From Planctomycetota bacterium (GTDB lineage Bacteria; Planctomycetota; B15-G4), in contig QNBX01000039.1 of NCBI GenBank assembly GCA_003644265.1, positions 1-30,520 of the forward strand: 30,520 nt of DNA. Reading direction: 5' to 3'. The position numbers and the translations under genes were made by a program. The notes beneath the pieces were generated by a model. The model was not told where the DNA came from. It worked only from the letters and a program-made list of their open reading frames with translations, and made no database searches. Of this stretch, positions 7,986 to 15,334 are shown in pieces (position 1 is the first letter of the stretch; every line of letters begins with the position of its first letter).

Positions 7986-9613
7986 GTGTCCGCCGTCGCC
8001 TCCTGCACCGCCTCCACCGTAGCCTGCACCAGCGTGTCGGCCTCGTCGTCGCTCAAGGCCAGCGGCGGCATGAGCACCACGCTGTCGCCCAGCGGACGCA
8101 CGATCACGCCCCGGGCCCGCGCCGCCAGACTGACCAGGTGCCCGGTACGACGCGAGCAGGCGAAGGGCTGCACGCCGCTGCGCCGACCGTGCGCGTCGTC
8201 GACGCCCACATCCGCCACCAACTCGATGCCGAACATGCTGCCGTAGCGCCGGATCTCGAGCACGTGCGCGTGGCCCTCGAGCCCCGCCGCGAGCCCCGCC
8301 GCGATGCGGTCGCCCAGAGCCCTCGCGCGCGGCAGGAACGTGGAGCGCTTGCACAGCTCGAGGCTGGCGCGCCCGGCGGCGCAGGCCAGAGCGTTGCCCG
8401 TGAAGGTGTGCCCATGGAAGAAGCTCTTGAGCTCCTCGTGCGCCCCGAGGAAGGCGTCGTGGATGCGCTCCGAGCAGAGCGTGGCGGCCAAAGGCAGGTA
8501 GCCGCCCGACAGGGCCTTGGCCACGCACAGCAGATCGGGCTGCACGTCCTCGCGCTCACACGCGAACAGATCGCCACTGCGGCCGAAGCCCGTGGCCACC
8601 TCGTCCGCGATGATCAGCAGGCCGTCGCGGCGAGCCATCTCGACCACCTCGGCCGTGAAGCCCTCGGGGTAGGGGCGGATGCCGGAGGCGCCCTGGCAGC
8701 CCGGCTCCAGCACCAGCGCCGCGAAGCTGTCGCCCATGGTGTCGAGGATGGCCGAGAGCTCGTTCAGGCAGCGCTCGGTGTCCGCAGCGCGATCGGCGGC
8801 CGTGGGCCCGGTGGGCACGGGCGCGTGCTCGACGTCGAACAGCAGCGGCCCGAAGGTGCGCTGAAACAGCTCGATGCCCCCCACCGACACCGAGCCGATG
8901 GTGTCGCCGTGGTAAGCCCCGTCGAGGCACAGGAAGCGCGTGCGCTTGGTGTCGTGGCCTTCGGTGTGACGCGCGTGCTGGAAGGCCATCTTGAGCGCGA
9001 CCTCCACGGCCGTGCTGCCACTGTCGCTGTAGAACACGCGCGACATGCCTGCGGGCGCCACCGACAGCAGCTCCTCGGCCAGGGCCACGGCGGGCTCGGA
9101 CGACAGACCCAGCAGGGTGCTGTGCCCCACGCGCTCGAGCTGAGCGCGCACGGCGGCGTCGATCTCGGGCACCCGGTGCCCGTGTGCCGCGCACCACAGG
9201 GACGAGACGCCATCCAGGTAGCGGCGTCCGTCGGCGTCGATCAACCAGCAGCCGTAAGCCGAGGTGATCACGGGGAAGTCCTCGCCCATCCAACCCTTCT
9301 GCTGGGTGAAGGGGTGCCACAGCACGCGCCGGTCCGCGCGCTGCAGTTCGGCGTTGCTACGCGCGGTGGCGGACGCCGCGCCGGGCGCCATCAGCGGCGA
9401 GCGGCCGCGCGCGCTCTCGTCGCCCGCAGCCCGCTTCGAGCGCAACGGTGGGTCGGGGCGATCGCCGGAGCTTGCGCCAGGTGACGTGCCGCTTGAGGCC
9501 GAGGAGCTACCGGCCGCGGACCCAGGGCCGTGCTTGGATCTGGCGCGGCGGCGCGTGGGCGCGGGCGTACCCTCATCCGGCTCGGGCATCGGGTTCGGTT
9601 CCATCTGGGTCAT
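7982..9613 (-). CDS. bioA: Adenosylmethionine-8-amino-7-oxononanoate aminotransferase
   Basis: PLP enzyme that transaminates KAPA to DAPA using S-adenosylmethionine. 543 residues, against about 430 in typical BioA. The family core starts at VLWHPFTQ (97-104) and includes SDSGSTAVEVALKMA (196-210), DGAYHGDT (231-238), the cofactor Asp337 in ADEVATGFG and the Schiff-base Lys366 in VAKALSGGY. Residues 1-95 are a Pro/Ser/Arg/Gly/Ala-rich, probably disordered extension. The long start (ATG 9613) is supported by an ATGA overlap with bioF and a GGAGG about 8 nt upstream. An internal ATG at 9391 (residue 75) would give a more normal length, so the extension could be avoided by internal initiation. 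Confidence 0.93.
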   Translation of the reverse strand: MTQMEPNPMPEPDEGTPAPTRRRARSKHGPGSAAGSSSASSGTSPGASSGDRPDPPLRSKRAAGDESARGRSPLMAPGAASATARSNAELQRADRRVLWHPFTQQKGWMGEDFPVITSAYGCWLIDADGRRYLDGVSSLWCAAHGHRVPEIDAAVRAQLERVGHSTLLGLSSEPAVALAEELLSVAPAGMSRVFYSDSGSTAVEVALKMAFQHARHTEGHDTKRTRFLCLDGAYHGDTIGSVSVGGIELFQRTFGPLLFDVEHAPVPTGPTAADRAADTERCLNELSAILDTMGDSFAALVLEPGCQGASGIRPYPEGFTAEVVEMARRDGLLIIADEVATGFGRSGDLFACEREDVQPDLLCVAKALSGGYLPLAATLCSERIHDAFLGAHEELKSFFHGHTFTGNALACAAGRASLELCKRSTFLPRARALGDRIAAGLAAGLEGHAHVLEIRRYGSMFGIELVADVGVDDAHGRRSGVQPFACSRRTGHLVSLAARARGVIVRPLGDSVVLMPPLALSDDEADTLVQATVEAVQEATADT

Positions 9614-10839
9614 GACAAGACCTCCGCCAGATCACGGGCAAGAGCGCGGCAGTGTTCGTCGGTGTGATCGGCGGACACGGTCAGGCGCAAGCGTTCGCCA
9701 CCACGGGGGACGGTAGGAGGGCGCACGGCGGGAGCCAGCCAGCCCCGCTTCAACAACAGCGCGGAGGCCGACAGGGCCCGGGCCCCATCGCCCACCAGCA
9801 CCGGGACTATGGGCGTGGACAAGGCCCCCGACCGGACACATGAATCCTGAGGAGGCGCGAGATCACCGGTTTCTGCCGGGATTCCCGGGGTCAGACCCTG
9901 CTCGGCCAGGGCGGCACGCAGGCTCCGGGCGCGGTCCTGGGCCTGGGCCACACGCCAGGGTTCGTCGCCCAGGACGAGGAGGGCCTCACGTGCGGCGGCC
10001 ACCACGGGAGGCGGCAAGGCGCAGGTGAACACAAAGCTGCGGACGGTCTGCAGCAACAGCTCGCGCAGGCTCTCGTCCAACAGCACGAAGGCGCCGTAGC
10101 TGCCCAGGGCCTTGCCCAGGTTGCCCACCTGCAGCGCGGGCAGGGGCGCGCCGGTGGCGCACACCGTGCCGCGGCCGCCCGGCCCCACCGCGCCCAGGCC
10201 GTGGGCGTCGTCCACCAGCAGCTGGGCGCCGTGCTGCTCGCACAGGGCGGACAGGGCGGGCAGCGGGGCCAGATCGCCGTCCATGGAATAGACGCCCTCG
10301 ACCAGCACCAGCGCGCGGCTGCCCGAGGGGCGCCCCACGAGCGCGCTGGCCACGGCGTCCAGGTCGTTGTGGGGCACCACCTCGACCTGCGCGCCGGACA
10401 GACGACAGGCATCCACGCTGCTGGCGTGTACCAACGCGTCCGACACGAGCAGGTCGCCCGGGCCCACCAGCGCGGGGATCAGCCCGAGGTTGGCCAGATA
10501 GCCGCTGGAGAAGACCAGCGCCCGGGGCGCGCCGAAGAAGGCCGCCAGCTCGTGCTCGAGCGCGGCGACCTGCTCGTCGTGCCCGCAGAGCAGGCGCGCG
10601 CCGCCCGCGCTGGTGCCGTGCTCCTGCGCGGCGCGGGCGGCCGCCTGGGCCAGGCGCGGGTGCGTGGCCAGACCCAGGTAGTCACAGCTCGCGAAGCTCA
10701 CGACCTCCGTCTCGTCGAGGCGTACGCGGACGGGTCCGCAGCGCTGCACCAGCCGCAGCTTGCGCGTGAGCCCGGCCTGCTCGAGCGCTGCCAGCGCATC
10801 ACGCACGGAGGCGCTAAGCTCACAGGCCCCGGTGGTCAA
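9610..10839 (-). CDS. bioF: 8-amino-7-oxononanoate (KAPA) synthase
   Basis: PLP-dependent alpha-oxoamine synthase condensing pimeloyl thioester with L-alanine to KAPA. 409 residues. Visible motifs: SCDYLGLATHP (51-61), the GGARLLCG turn (79-86), FSSGYLANLG (110-119), the cofactor-binding VDDAHGLGAVG (209-219) and the catalytic Lys243 in GNLGKALGSYG. The TTG at 10839 begins 2 bp after the bioB stop and gives a coupled start. A GTG at 10806 (residue 12) is the alternative and matches the usual family N-terminus better. Second gene of the biotin operon; its stop overlaps the bioA ATG. Confidence 0.93.
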   Translation of the reverse strand: MTTGACELSASVRDALAALEQAGLTRKLRLVQRCGPVRVRLDETEVVSFASCDYLGLATHPRLAQAAARAAQEHGTSAGGARLLCGHDEQVAALEHELAAFFGAPRALVFSSGYLANLGLIPALVGPGDLLVSDALVHASSVDACRLSGAQVEVVPHNDLDAVASALVGRPSGSRALVLVEGVYSMDGDLAPLPALSALCEQHGAQLLVDDAHGLGAVGPGGRGTVCATGAPLPALQVGNLGKALGSYGAFVLLDESLRELLLQTVRSFVFTCALPPPVVAAAREALLVLGDEPWRVAQAQDRARSLRAALAEQGLTPGIPAETGDLAPPQDSCVRSGALSTPIVPVLVGDGARALSASALLLKRGWLAPAVRPPTVPRGGERLRLTVSADHTDEHCRALARDLAEVLS

Positions 10840-10841
10840 GC

Positions 10842-11924
10842 TCAGGCCCCCGCAGGGGAGGGATCGCGCTGGCCCGGGCCCGGGCGCGGACTGTCGGGCA
10901 GACGCGCGGCGCGGCCCGGCCCCGGCTGCACGGCGCGACCGCGGGCCTGGAGCCCCTGCCGATCCAGCAGCGCCAGGTCGTCGGCGGCCGGCGTGCCGCC
11001 TGTGGTGAGATAGTCGCCCACCATGGTGGCGCTGGCGCCGGCCTCGTACATGCGCTCGACCATCTCGCCCAGCACGACCTCGCGCCCGCCCGCCACCATG
11101 ATGTGATGGCGCGGAAGCATGAGCCGGAAGACGGACAGGGTGGCCAGGGCCTCCTCGGCGCTGAGCGTCTCCCCGCCGTCGCCCAGGGGCGTGCCCTCGA
11201 TGGGGTTGAGGAAGTTGAGTGGCACCATGTCGGGATCGAGCTCGCGCAGTTCGACGGCCAGCTCCACGCGCTGGCGCGGGCTCTCGCCCATACCCACGAT
11301 GCCGCCGCTGCAGACGGACATGCCGGCCTCGCGCACCAGCCGCAGGGTGCGCAGGCGGTCGTCGTAGCTGTGGCTGCCGACGGTGCTCTCGAAGTGGCTG
11401 CGTGCCGACTCCAGGTTGTGGTTGTAGGTGTGCAGGCCGGCCTCGGCCAGGCGCTCGGCCACCTGCGGGTCATCGATCAGGCCCAGGCTGGCGTCGCAGT
11501 GCACCTGACCCTGCTCGCTCACGTCGCGGATGACATCGCAGACGTTGTCGAGTTCGGTGCCGGCGGAGAGACCGCGCCAGGCCGCCACCAGCCCCAGGGC
11601 CTCGGAGCCGTTGGTCGCGGCCTCGCGCGCGGCGGCCTTCGCCTGCTCGCCGTCGATCAGCGCGAACTCCTCGATGCCCGTCTGGAAGCGCACCGACTGG
11701 GCGCAGAAGCCGCAGTCCTCGCTGCAGCGACCGCTCTTGGCGTTGACGATGGAGCACAGGTGCACCTCGTCACCCAGGAAGTGGCGCCGGACCCGGTCGG
11801 CGGCCCCCAGCAGCGACTCCAGCTGCCCATCGCGAGCGGCGGCCAGCAGGCCCTCGCCCTCGTCGATGCTGAGATCCTGCCCGGCCAGCACCTTGGCCTC
11901 GCACTGGGCGATGAGGTCCTGCAT
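10842..11924 (-). CDS. bioB: Biotin synthase (radical SAM)
   Basis: Radical SAM enzyme inserting sulfur into dethiobiotin, the last step of the pathway. 360 residues. The 4Fe-4S/SAM motif is Cys67, Cys71, Cys74 in CSEDCGFC. Other family landmarks are VHLCSIVNAKSGRC just before it, HNLESA, GGIVGMGE and LNPIEGTPLG. The ATG at 11924 is chosen over a TTG at 11933 because AGGAG lies 9 nt upstream of the ATG but abuts the TTG. The last 25 or so residues (Pro/Gly/Arg-rich) extend past the usual end. It is the promoter-proximal gene of bioB-bioF-bioA-bioD. Confidence 0.95.
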   Translation of the reverse strand: MQDLIAQCEAKVLAGQDLSIDEGEGLLAAARDGQLESLLGAADRVRRHFLGDEVHLCSIVNAKSGRCSEDCGFCAQSVRFQTGIEEFALIDGEQAKAAAREAATNGSEALGLVAAWRGLSAGTELDNVCDVIRDVSEQGQVHCDASLGLIDDPQVAERLAEAGLHTYNHNLESARSHFESTVGSHSYDDRLRTLRLVREAGMSVCSGGIVGMGESPRQRVELAVELRELDPDMVPLNFLNPIEGTPLGDGGETLSAEEALATLSVFRLMLPRHHIMVAGGREVVLGEMVERMYEAGASATMVGDYLTTGGTPAADDLALLDRQGLQARGRAVQPGPGRAARLPDSPRPGPGQRDPSPAGA

Positions 11925-12074
11925 GAAGATCAACTCCTGGGACTCGTGGGGTGGGGCACGCCGCCAAGCCGGCCCCGCGCGGGCAACGTGCCCGGGTGAG
12001 AGGGCCCTGCGACGGGGCTCCTTGCCGCCTGCGCGGCGGGAGCTCGTCCTGCGCCCTCCTCAGCGCGTCCGGCG

Positions 12075-12083
12075 ATTCTACCA
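12075..12083 (-). promoter_or_regulatory. Candidate extended -10 promoter for the biotin operon
   Basis: On the minus strand TGGTAGAAT matches the extended -10 consensus TGnTATAAT with one mismatch and stands out as AT-rich in very GC-rich DNA. It lies about 150 bp upstream of the bioB ATG and just after the stop of the preceding membrane protein. It would give bioB its own transcript with a roughly 140-nt GC-rich leader. No clear -35 and no BirA-like operator were seen. Confidence 0.4.
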
Positions 12084-12101
12084 GCCCGGGCCCGTCGCGC
12101 C

Positions 12102-12923
12102 TCAGGACCCGCCCGTATCGCGCTCCAGCTGCTGCAGGTGCGCGTTGATTCTGGCCCGGCGGACGCTGGCCAGGGTGCCGAAGATGCCTCCCAACAGGCC
12201 CACGGCGGCGCCGCCGAAGCCGCCCGCAAGGCCGGCCCATTGGGGCCGCACCACCATCAGTACGGCTGTTCCCGCAAAGACGACGCTGCCCGCCATGCCG
12301 CACAGCACGAAGCCCGCGGCCTTGAAGCGCCGGAAGGCGGCGTACTCGGCGGCCAGCGCGGCTGAGCCGGCGCGATCGAGGGGCTCCGACTCCAGGCGCG
12401 AGGCGCGGGCACCCCAGACGAACCCGGGCCAGAACATGAGACCCAGCAGCGGCAGGGGATTGGCGGAGGTGTAGACGGCCCAGCCGGTGAGGGCCACGCA
12501 GCCGGCATAGAGCGCCCAGCCCAGCACTAGCAGCGGCGAGGGCTCCGCGTGGGGCGCATGGCGCGGCGTGAGAGACGCGCTGCGGGTGGGGCCCGCCGCC
12601 TCGTGGACGTTGCGCCAGCCCGGATTCCGCGCCGCCAGCACGCGCCCCGCCAAGCCGAACCACAGCAACATGAAGCCCAGCATGGGGAAGACGACGACCC
12701 AGACCTGGTGCAGCGCGGCGTTGGGCAGGCCCCGGCGCTCGTAGACCATCTGCACGCCGACGTGCACCACCAGCGCCGCCACGGTGGCCAGCAGAAGGCC
12801 CCGCCGAAGCCGCCGGGCAAGGGCCTCGTCGCCCCCCTCACGCGGCCCCACGAAGAGCGTGAACAGCGCGGGAAACGCCAACATGAACGCGGGGTACAAG
12901 CGATCGAACCAGAGCATCGTCAT
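12102..12923 (-). CDS. Polytopic membrane protein, unknown function, coupled to a GntR regulator
   Basis: A 273-residue integral membrane protein with about seven hydrophobic segments (near residues 8-26, 42-62, 70-97, 130-153, 156-172, 200-223 and 229-254). The loop between segments 5 and 6 is charged and ends LAAEYAAFRRFKAAG. The C-terminal tail after the last helix is basic (RRARINAHLQQLERD). I do not recognise a named family; it may be a permease-like or stress membrane protein of the kind often paired with YtrA-type GntR regulators. The ATG at 12923 overlaps the stop of the regulator (ATGA) and follows a GGAGG, so the two are translationally coupled. It is probably the target of that regulator. 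Confidence 0.7.
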   Translation of the reverse strand: MTMLWFDRLYPAFMLAFPALFTLFVGPREGGDEALARRLRRGLLLATVAALVVHVGVQMVYERRGLPNAALHQVWVVVFPMLGFMLLWFGLAGRVLAARNPGWRNVHEAAGPTRSASLTPRHAPHAEPSPLLVLGWALYAGCVALTGWAVYTSANPLPLLGLMFWPGFVWGARASRLESEPLDRAGSAALAAEYAAFRRFKAAGFVLCGMAGSVVFAGTAVLMVVRPQWAGLAGGFGGAAVGLLGGIFGTLASVRRARINAHLQQLERDTGGS

Positions 12924-13384
12924 CCTGCCTCCTGCGGGGGAGCCCCATCCGTGGGTGGCCCAGGGGCCGGGCCGTCGTGCGGGCTGTCGGCCTGACCGGT
13001 GGTCGGTTGCGGCCAGAGCGCGTCGAGCGCCTCGTCTACCAGTGTCTCGGTCTCTTGGCGGCTCAGACCGGCCAAGCGGGCGTCGGCCAGAGAGCCCGCC
13101 AGCTGGGCCGCCAACTGCGCCGGCTGGGCGGCTCGCCCGCTGCGCTCGGTCGCCGACGTCACCTGCGTGCCGCGGCCTCGCACCGTGCTCACCAGCCCCT
13201 GGCTCTCCAGGGCGCGATAGGCCCGGGCCACCGTGTTCATGTGCACGCCCAGGTCGGCGGCGAGCTGGCGCACAGTGGGCAACCTGCCCCCCGGCGAGAC
13301 CTCCCCGCGGGCGATGGCGCCGCGCAGCCCGGCCACGAGCTGGTCGGCCAGGGGCACCGGGGAGTCGAGCCGCACGGTCAACAT
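12920..13384 (-). CDS. GntR-family transcriptional regulator (YtrA-like)
   Basis: A 154-residue regulator with an N-terminal winged helix typical of GntR proteins: PLADQLVAGLRGAIARGEV, then LPTVRQLAADLGV (35-47), HMNTVARAYRALESQGLV (48-65) and the wing VRGRGTQV. The C-terminal part (about residues 78-154) is short and lacks a large ligand-binding domain, as in the YtrA subfamily. The last 35 residues are Pro/Gly/Asp-rich. First gene of a two-gene unit with the membrane protein. A 17-bp palindrome at 13394-13410 covers its likely -10, suggesting autorepression. The ATG at 13384 has only a weak Shine-Dalgarno and sits very close to the putative -10, so the message could be leaderless. Confidence 0.88.
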   Translation of the reverse strand: MLTVRLDSPVPLADQLVAGLRGAIARGEVSPGGRLPTVRQLAADLGVHMNTVARAYRALESQGLVSTVRGRGTQVTSATERSGRAAQPAQLAAQLAGSLADARLAGLSRQETETLVDEALDALWPQPTTGQADSPHDGPAPGPPTDGAPPQEAG

Positions 13385-13393
13385 GCGCCTAAA

Positions 13394-13410
13394 GTATCAG
13401 ACTCTGGTAC
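13394..13410. promoter_or_regulatory. Candidate GntR operator (17-bp palindrome)
   Basis: GTATCAGA-C-TCTGGTAC is an inverted repeat of two 8-bp arms with one mismatch, 10 bp upstream of the regulator ATG. On the minus strand it overlaps GATACT (13398-13393), a plausible -10 box, with TTCTTG 17 bp further upstream as a weak -35. Position and symmetry fit an autoregulatory operator of a dimeric winged-helix protein. Confidence 0.55.
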
Positions 13411-13491
13411 AAACGCAAGAACACCGGCATGGACCGGCTGTGACGGGGTTTGCGCCATCGGCTGGCGGGCAGGGCGCGGGCTTGTCCGGGC

Positions 13492-13551
13492 ACCCCACGG
13501 GGCCGCTTGCGCCTGGGCGGGCACCCCACAGGCGCTTACGCCTGGGCGGGC
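13492..13551. repeat. About 30-bp imperfect direct tandem repeat at the methyltransferase 3' end
   Basis: Two adjacent units, 13492-13522 (31 bp) and 13523-13551 (29 bp). Both begin ACCCCAC and end GCCTGGGCGGGC, and differ only in the centre. The gene-proximal unit contains the stop codon of the methyltransferase gene inside the loop of a hairpin: CAGGCG (13529-13534), CTTA loop, CGCCTG (13539-13544). The outer copy carries CAA at the position matching the TAA stop. Confidence 0.7.
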
Positions 13552-14168
13552 CGGCCCAGCACCCAGGTGGTCATACAACGGCGATCCTGCACCACCGTGG
13601 TCTTGAGCGGGTCGAGCAGCTCGGCGCCCAGGTCGGCCGTCAGCTCGAGCAGCAGCTGCTGGTCCACCAGCAGGCGCGTGTCTCCGTCGGGCTGGACATA
13701 GCGGCGACCGCCCAGCGACTGGCAGCGCGCCATGGGCAGGCCGATGGTCGATGCCAGCCGGGCAAAGAACACGCCGCCGGGGGCCACGCGCGCCCAGCAG
13801 GCGGCCAGCATGGCGCGCAGGTGCGCCTCGTCCCGCGCAAAGTGCAGCACGGCGTTGCAGATCACCAGATCGAAGGCGGCTTCCGGCGCGCTGAGGTCCT
13901 CGATGGCCTCGCAGCGCACGCGCTCCTGGACACCGCGGGCCACCTCAGGCGCCGCGTACCGCGCGAACAGCTCGCGCGTGGCCTGGGCCCGCTCGGCGTC
14001 GCGGTCGATGGCGTGGCAGTCGTGACCGCGCGCCAGGAACCAGGTCAGGTTGCGGCCCTTGCCGCAGCCGGCGTCCAGCACTCGCGCGTGGCCCCCCACC
14101 CGTCCGCGCAGGAGCTGGTCCAGCAGATAGATGTCGAGGCCGGCCGTACCCTCGGGCCAAGCGCTCAC
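13536..14168 (-). CDS. SAM-dependent class I methyltransferase
   Basis: A 210-residue protein with a Rossmann methyltransferase core. Motif I VLDAGCGKGRN is at 30-40, an acidic post-motif AIDRD near 52, FDLVICNAVLHF as motif IV near 95-106, and LAACWARVAPGGVFFAR as motif V/VI. It resembles small-molecule methyltransferases with the Methyltransf_11/25 fold; the acceptor is unknown. The start is the GTG at 14168, which overlaps the TGA of the small membrane protein upstream (GTGA). A longer frame to 14243 would run antiparallel through that gene and is rejected. The stop lies within a hairpin and a short tandem repeat. Confidence 0.83.
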   Translation of the reverse strand: MSAWPEGTAGLDIYLLDQLLRGRVGGHARVLDAGCGKGRNLTWFLARGHDCHAIDRDAERAQATRELFARYAAPEVARGVQERVRCEAIEDLSAPEAAFDLVICNAVLHFARDEAHLRAMLAACWARVAPGGVFFARLASTIGLPMARCQSLGGRRYVQPDGDTRLLVDQQLLLELTADLGAELLDPLKTTVVQDRRCMTTWVLGRPAQA

Positions 14169-14374
14169 CGTGCGTCCCGCTGCCGGAAGCGGGCGGCGTC
14201 GACGATCGACCAGATGTGCACGATCCAGCCCAGCAGAATCCACCAGAGCAAGGCGGCCAGGACGAAATGCACGGCGGCCGTGAAGAGGCGGCCCTGCACA
14301 AGCTGCCCCAGGCCCGGGATGAAGAAGCTGCAGATGGCAGCCAGCACGTTGCCGGTGGATCCTTGTCCTGTCAT
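14165..14374 (-). CDS. Small TM2-like membrane protein
   Basis: About 69 residues with the pattern AAICSFFIPGLGQLVQGR followed by a hydrophobic hairpin and IVHIWSIVDAARF. The PGLGQ motif and the two closely spaced helices are typical of small TM2-like membrane proteins found across bacteria; function unknown. The ATG at 14374 has GAGG 5 nt upstream and is preferred. ATG 14395 and TTG 14401 are in-frame alternatives that would add 7-9 hydrophilic residues. Its stop overlaps the methyltransferase GTG, so the two are probably co-translated. Confidence 0.72.
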   Translation of the reverse strand: MTGQGSTGNVLAAICSFFIPGLGQLVQGRLFTAAVHFVLAALLWWILLGWIVHIWSIVDAARFRQRDAR

Positions 14375-14428
14375 GGCGCCCTCGTTCCGTTCCATGGTCA
14401 ACGCTCAGCGCTCGGTGAGCTGCTGGTC

Positions 14429-14457
14429 CGGCCGCAGTGTCGGCCGCGGTGTCGGCC
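14429..14457. repeat. 12-bp short tandem repeat, 2.4 units
   Basis: CGGCCGCAGTGT (14429-14440), CGGCCGCGGTGT (14441-14452), then CGGCC, in the gap between the two small membrane-protein genes. The copies differ at one base. It may be an incidental duplication. Confidence 0.4.
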
Positions 14458-14501
14458 TCCGCTCTGGCGGGCGTGGTCGCATGGGCGCGAGCCGCCGTGG
14501 C

Positions 14502-14675
14502 TCACAGCTCGTCCGGTTCCAGGGGATCGCAGAAGGCCACCAGGCAGAGGGTGGCCATGGGACCGAAGATCGTCAGCAGGAACCAGTTGAGGCCGCTGCG
14601 GTTCTTGCTCTGGGCCAGCCCGGCGTTGATCAGCGCGAGCGTGCCCCAGCCCAGGTAGTAGGGATCGGGTGGCAC
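14502..14675 (-). CDS. Very small membrane protein (57 aa)
   Basis: A 57-residue protein starting VPPDPYYLGWG and containing ALINAGLAQSKNRSGLNWF and a hydrophobic segment FLLTIFGPMATLCLVAF, then an acidic tail DPLEPDEL. The KNRSGLxWFLLxxxxGPxAT pattern is a recurrent small bacterial membrane protein of unknown function. The start is GTG 14675, with AGGAG 7 nt upstream, a clear ribosome-binding site that decides the call. It is independent of the longer antiparallel-like frame that runs through it. Likely the first gene of a short unit with the TM2-like protein and the methyltransferase. Confidence 0.72.
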   Translation of the reverse strand: MPPDPYYLGWGTLALINAGLAQSKNRSGLNWFLLTIFGPMATLCLVAFCDPLEPDEL

Positions 14676-14851
14676 GGTCTGTCTCCTTGGGGAATGCGTC
14701 GTGAGTGGGAATCTGCGCCGGCCAGTTGCCCCCGGAGCCGCGCGGCCGCCAGCGCAGCGCATCCGAGCGGCATCATGCACTCTGGGCGCGGGTCGATGGA
14801 CGGACCACGGCAGCCCGCCGCAGCCCGGCGGACGGACCGCTCGCGCCTGTC

Positions 14852-15334
14852 TCAGCCCTCGTCCTGCCACTCGAAGTGGCGACTCCAGGCCCAGAGGCCC
14901 ATGAGCACGTCGCGGTCGAGCTTGGTGCCCGACAGCCGGCATGACACGATCGCCAGCCCGCGATGATGCGCCTCGTGCGCGCAGAAGTAACCCAGGTAGC
15001 TGGCTGGCGGCCCTCTCCAGCTAGGCACGCCCTCGTCCCGCTCGCAGTCGTCCAACATGCGACCGACGGCCTCGGTGGAGGCCACCAGCGCGTCCAGCAG
15101 CTCGTCACGGTCCGGCTCGGCCCCGCGCGCAAAGCTGGCCAGCTTGCCCAGGTGGCGCTTGCCGCGCCGCTTCAGGTGGGACACGCGCACGCTGTGCATG
15201 TGCGCGAACTGCGACGCCACCGTGCGCGTGCGCGGGCTGTATCGATCCTCCAACGCCGCGTCCGGGATGGCCTCCAGCAGCATGGCGTTGGTGGCGTGGT
15301 TGCGGCGCCAAGCGTCGAGCAGATCAGAGCTCAT
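14852..15334 (-). CDS. DinB/YfiT-fold putative metal-dependent protein
   Basis: A 160-residue four-helix-bundle protein of the DinB superfamily. The expected metal-binding histidines are visible: His47 in FAHMHSVRVSH and the H-x3-H pair His120/His124 in CAHEAHHRGLAI. Relatives act as thiol (bacillithiol, mycothiol) S-transferases or have no known activity; this is not the E. coli DNA polymerase DinB. The ATG at 15334 overlaps the stop of the upstream lipoprotein gene (ATGA), which fixes the start, since the frame itself stays open well upstream. Co-transcription with the lipoprotein is likely. Confidence 0.82.
   Translation of the reverse strand: MSSDLLDAWRRNHATNAMLLEAIPDAALEDRYSPRTRTVASQFAHMHSVRVSHLKRRGKRHLGKLASFARGAEPDRDELLDALVASTEAVGRMLDDCERDEGVPSWRGPPASYLGYFCAHEAHHRGLAIVSCRLSGTKLDRDVLMGLWAWSRHFEWQDEG

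Noticed and set aside
7986..8528. Extension of bioD upstream to 8528
   Set aside because: The frame is open there, but the sequence is a shadow of bioA; the ATGA overlap at 7985 gives the normal BioD N-terminus.
11925..12074. Riboswitch in the bioB leader
   Set aside because: The leader is GC-rich with several possible stems, but nothing matches a known riboswitch and no biotin riboswitch is established.
14852..15334. DNA polymerase IV (DinB)
   Set aside because: 160 residues with a His-based metal site of the DinB/YfiT four-helix bundle; no polymerase motifs.
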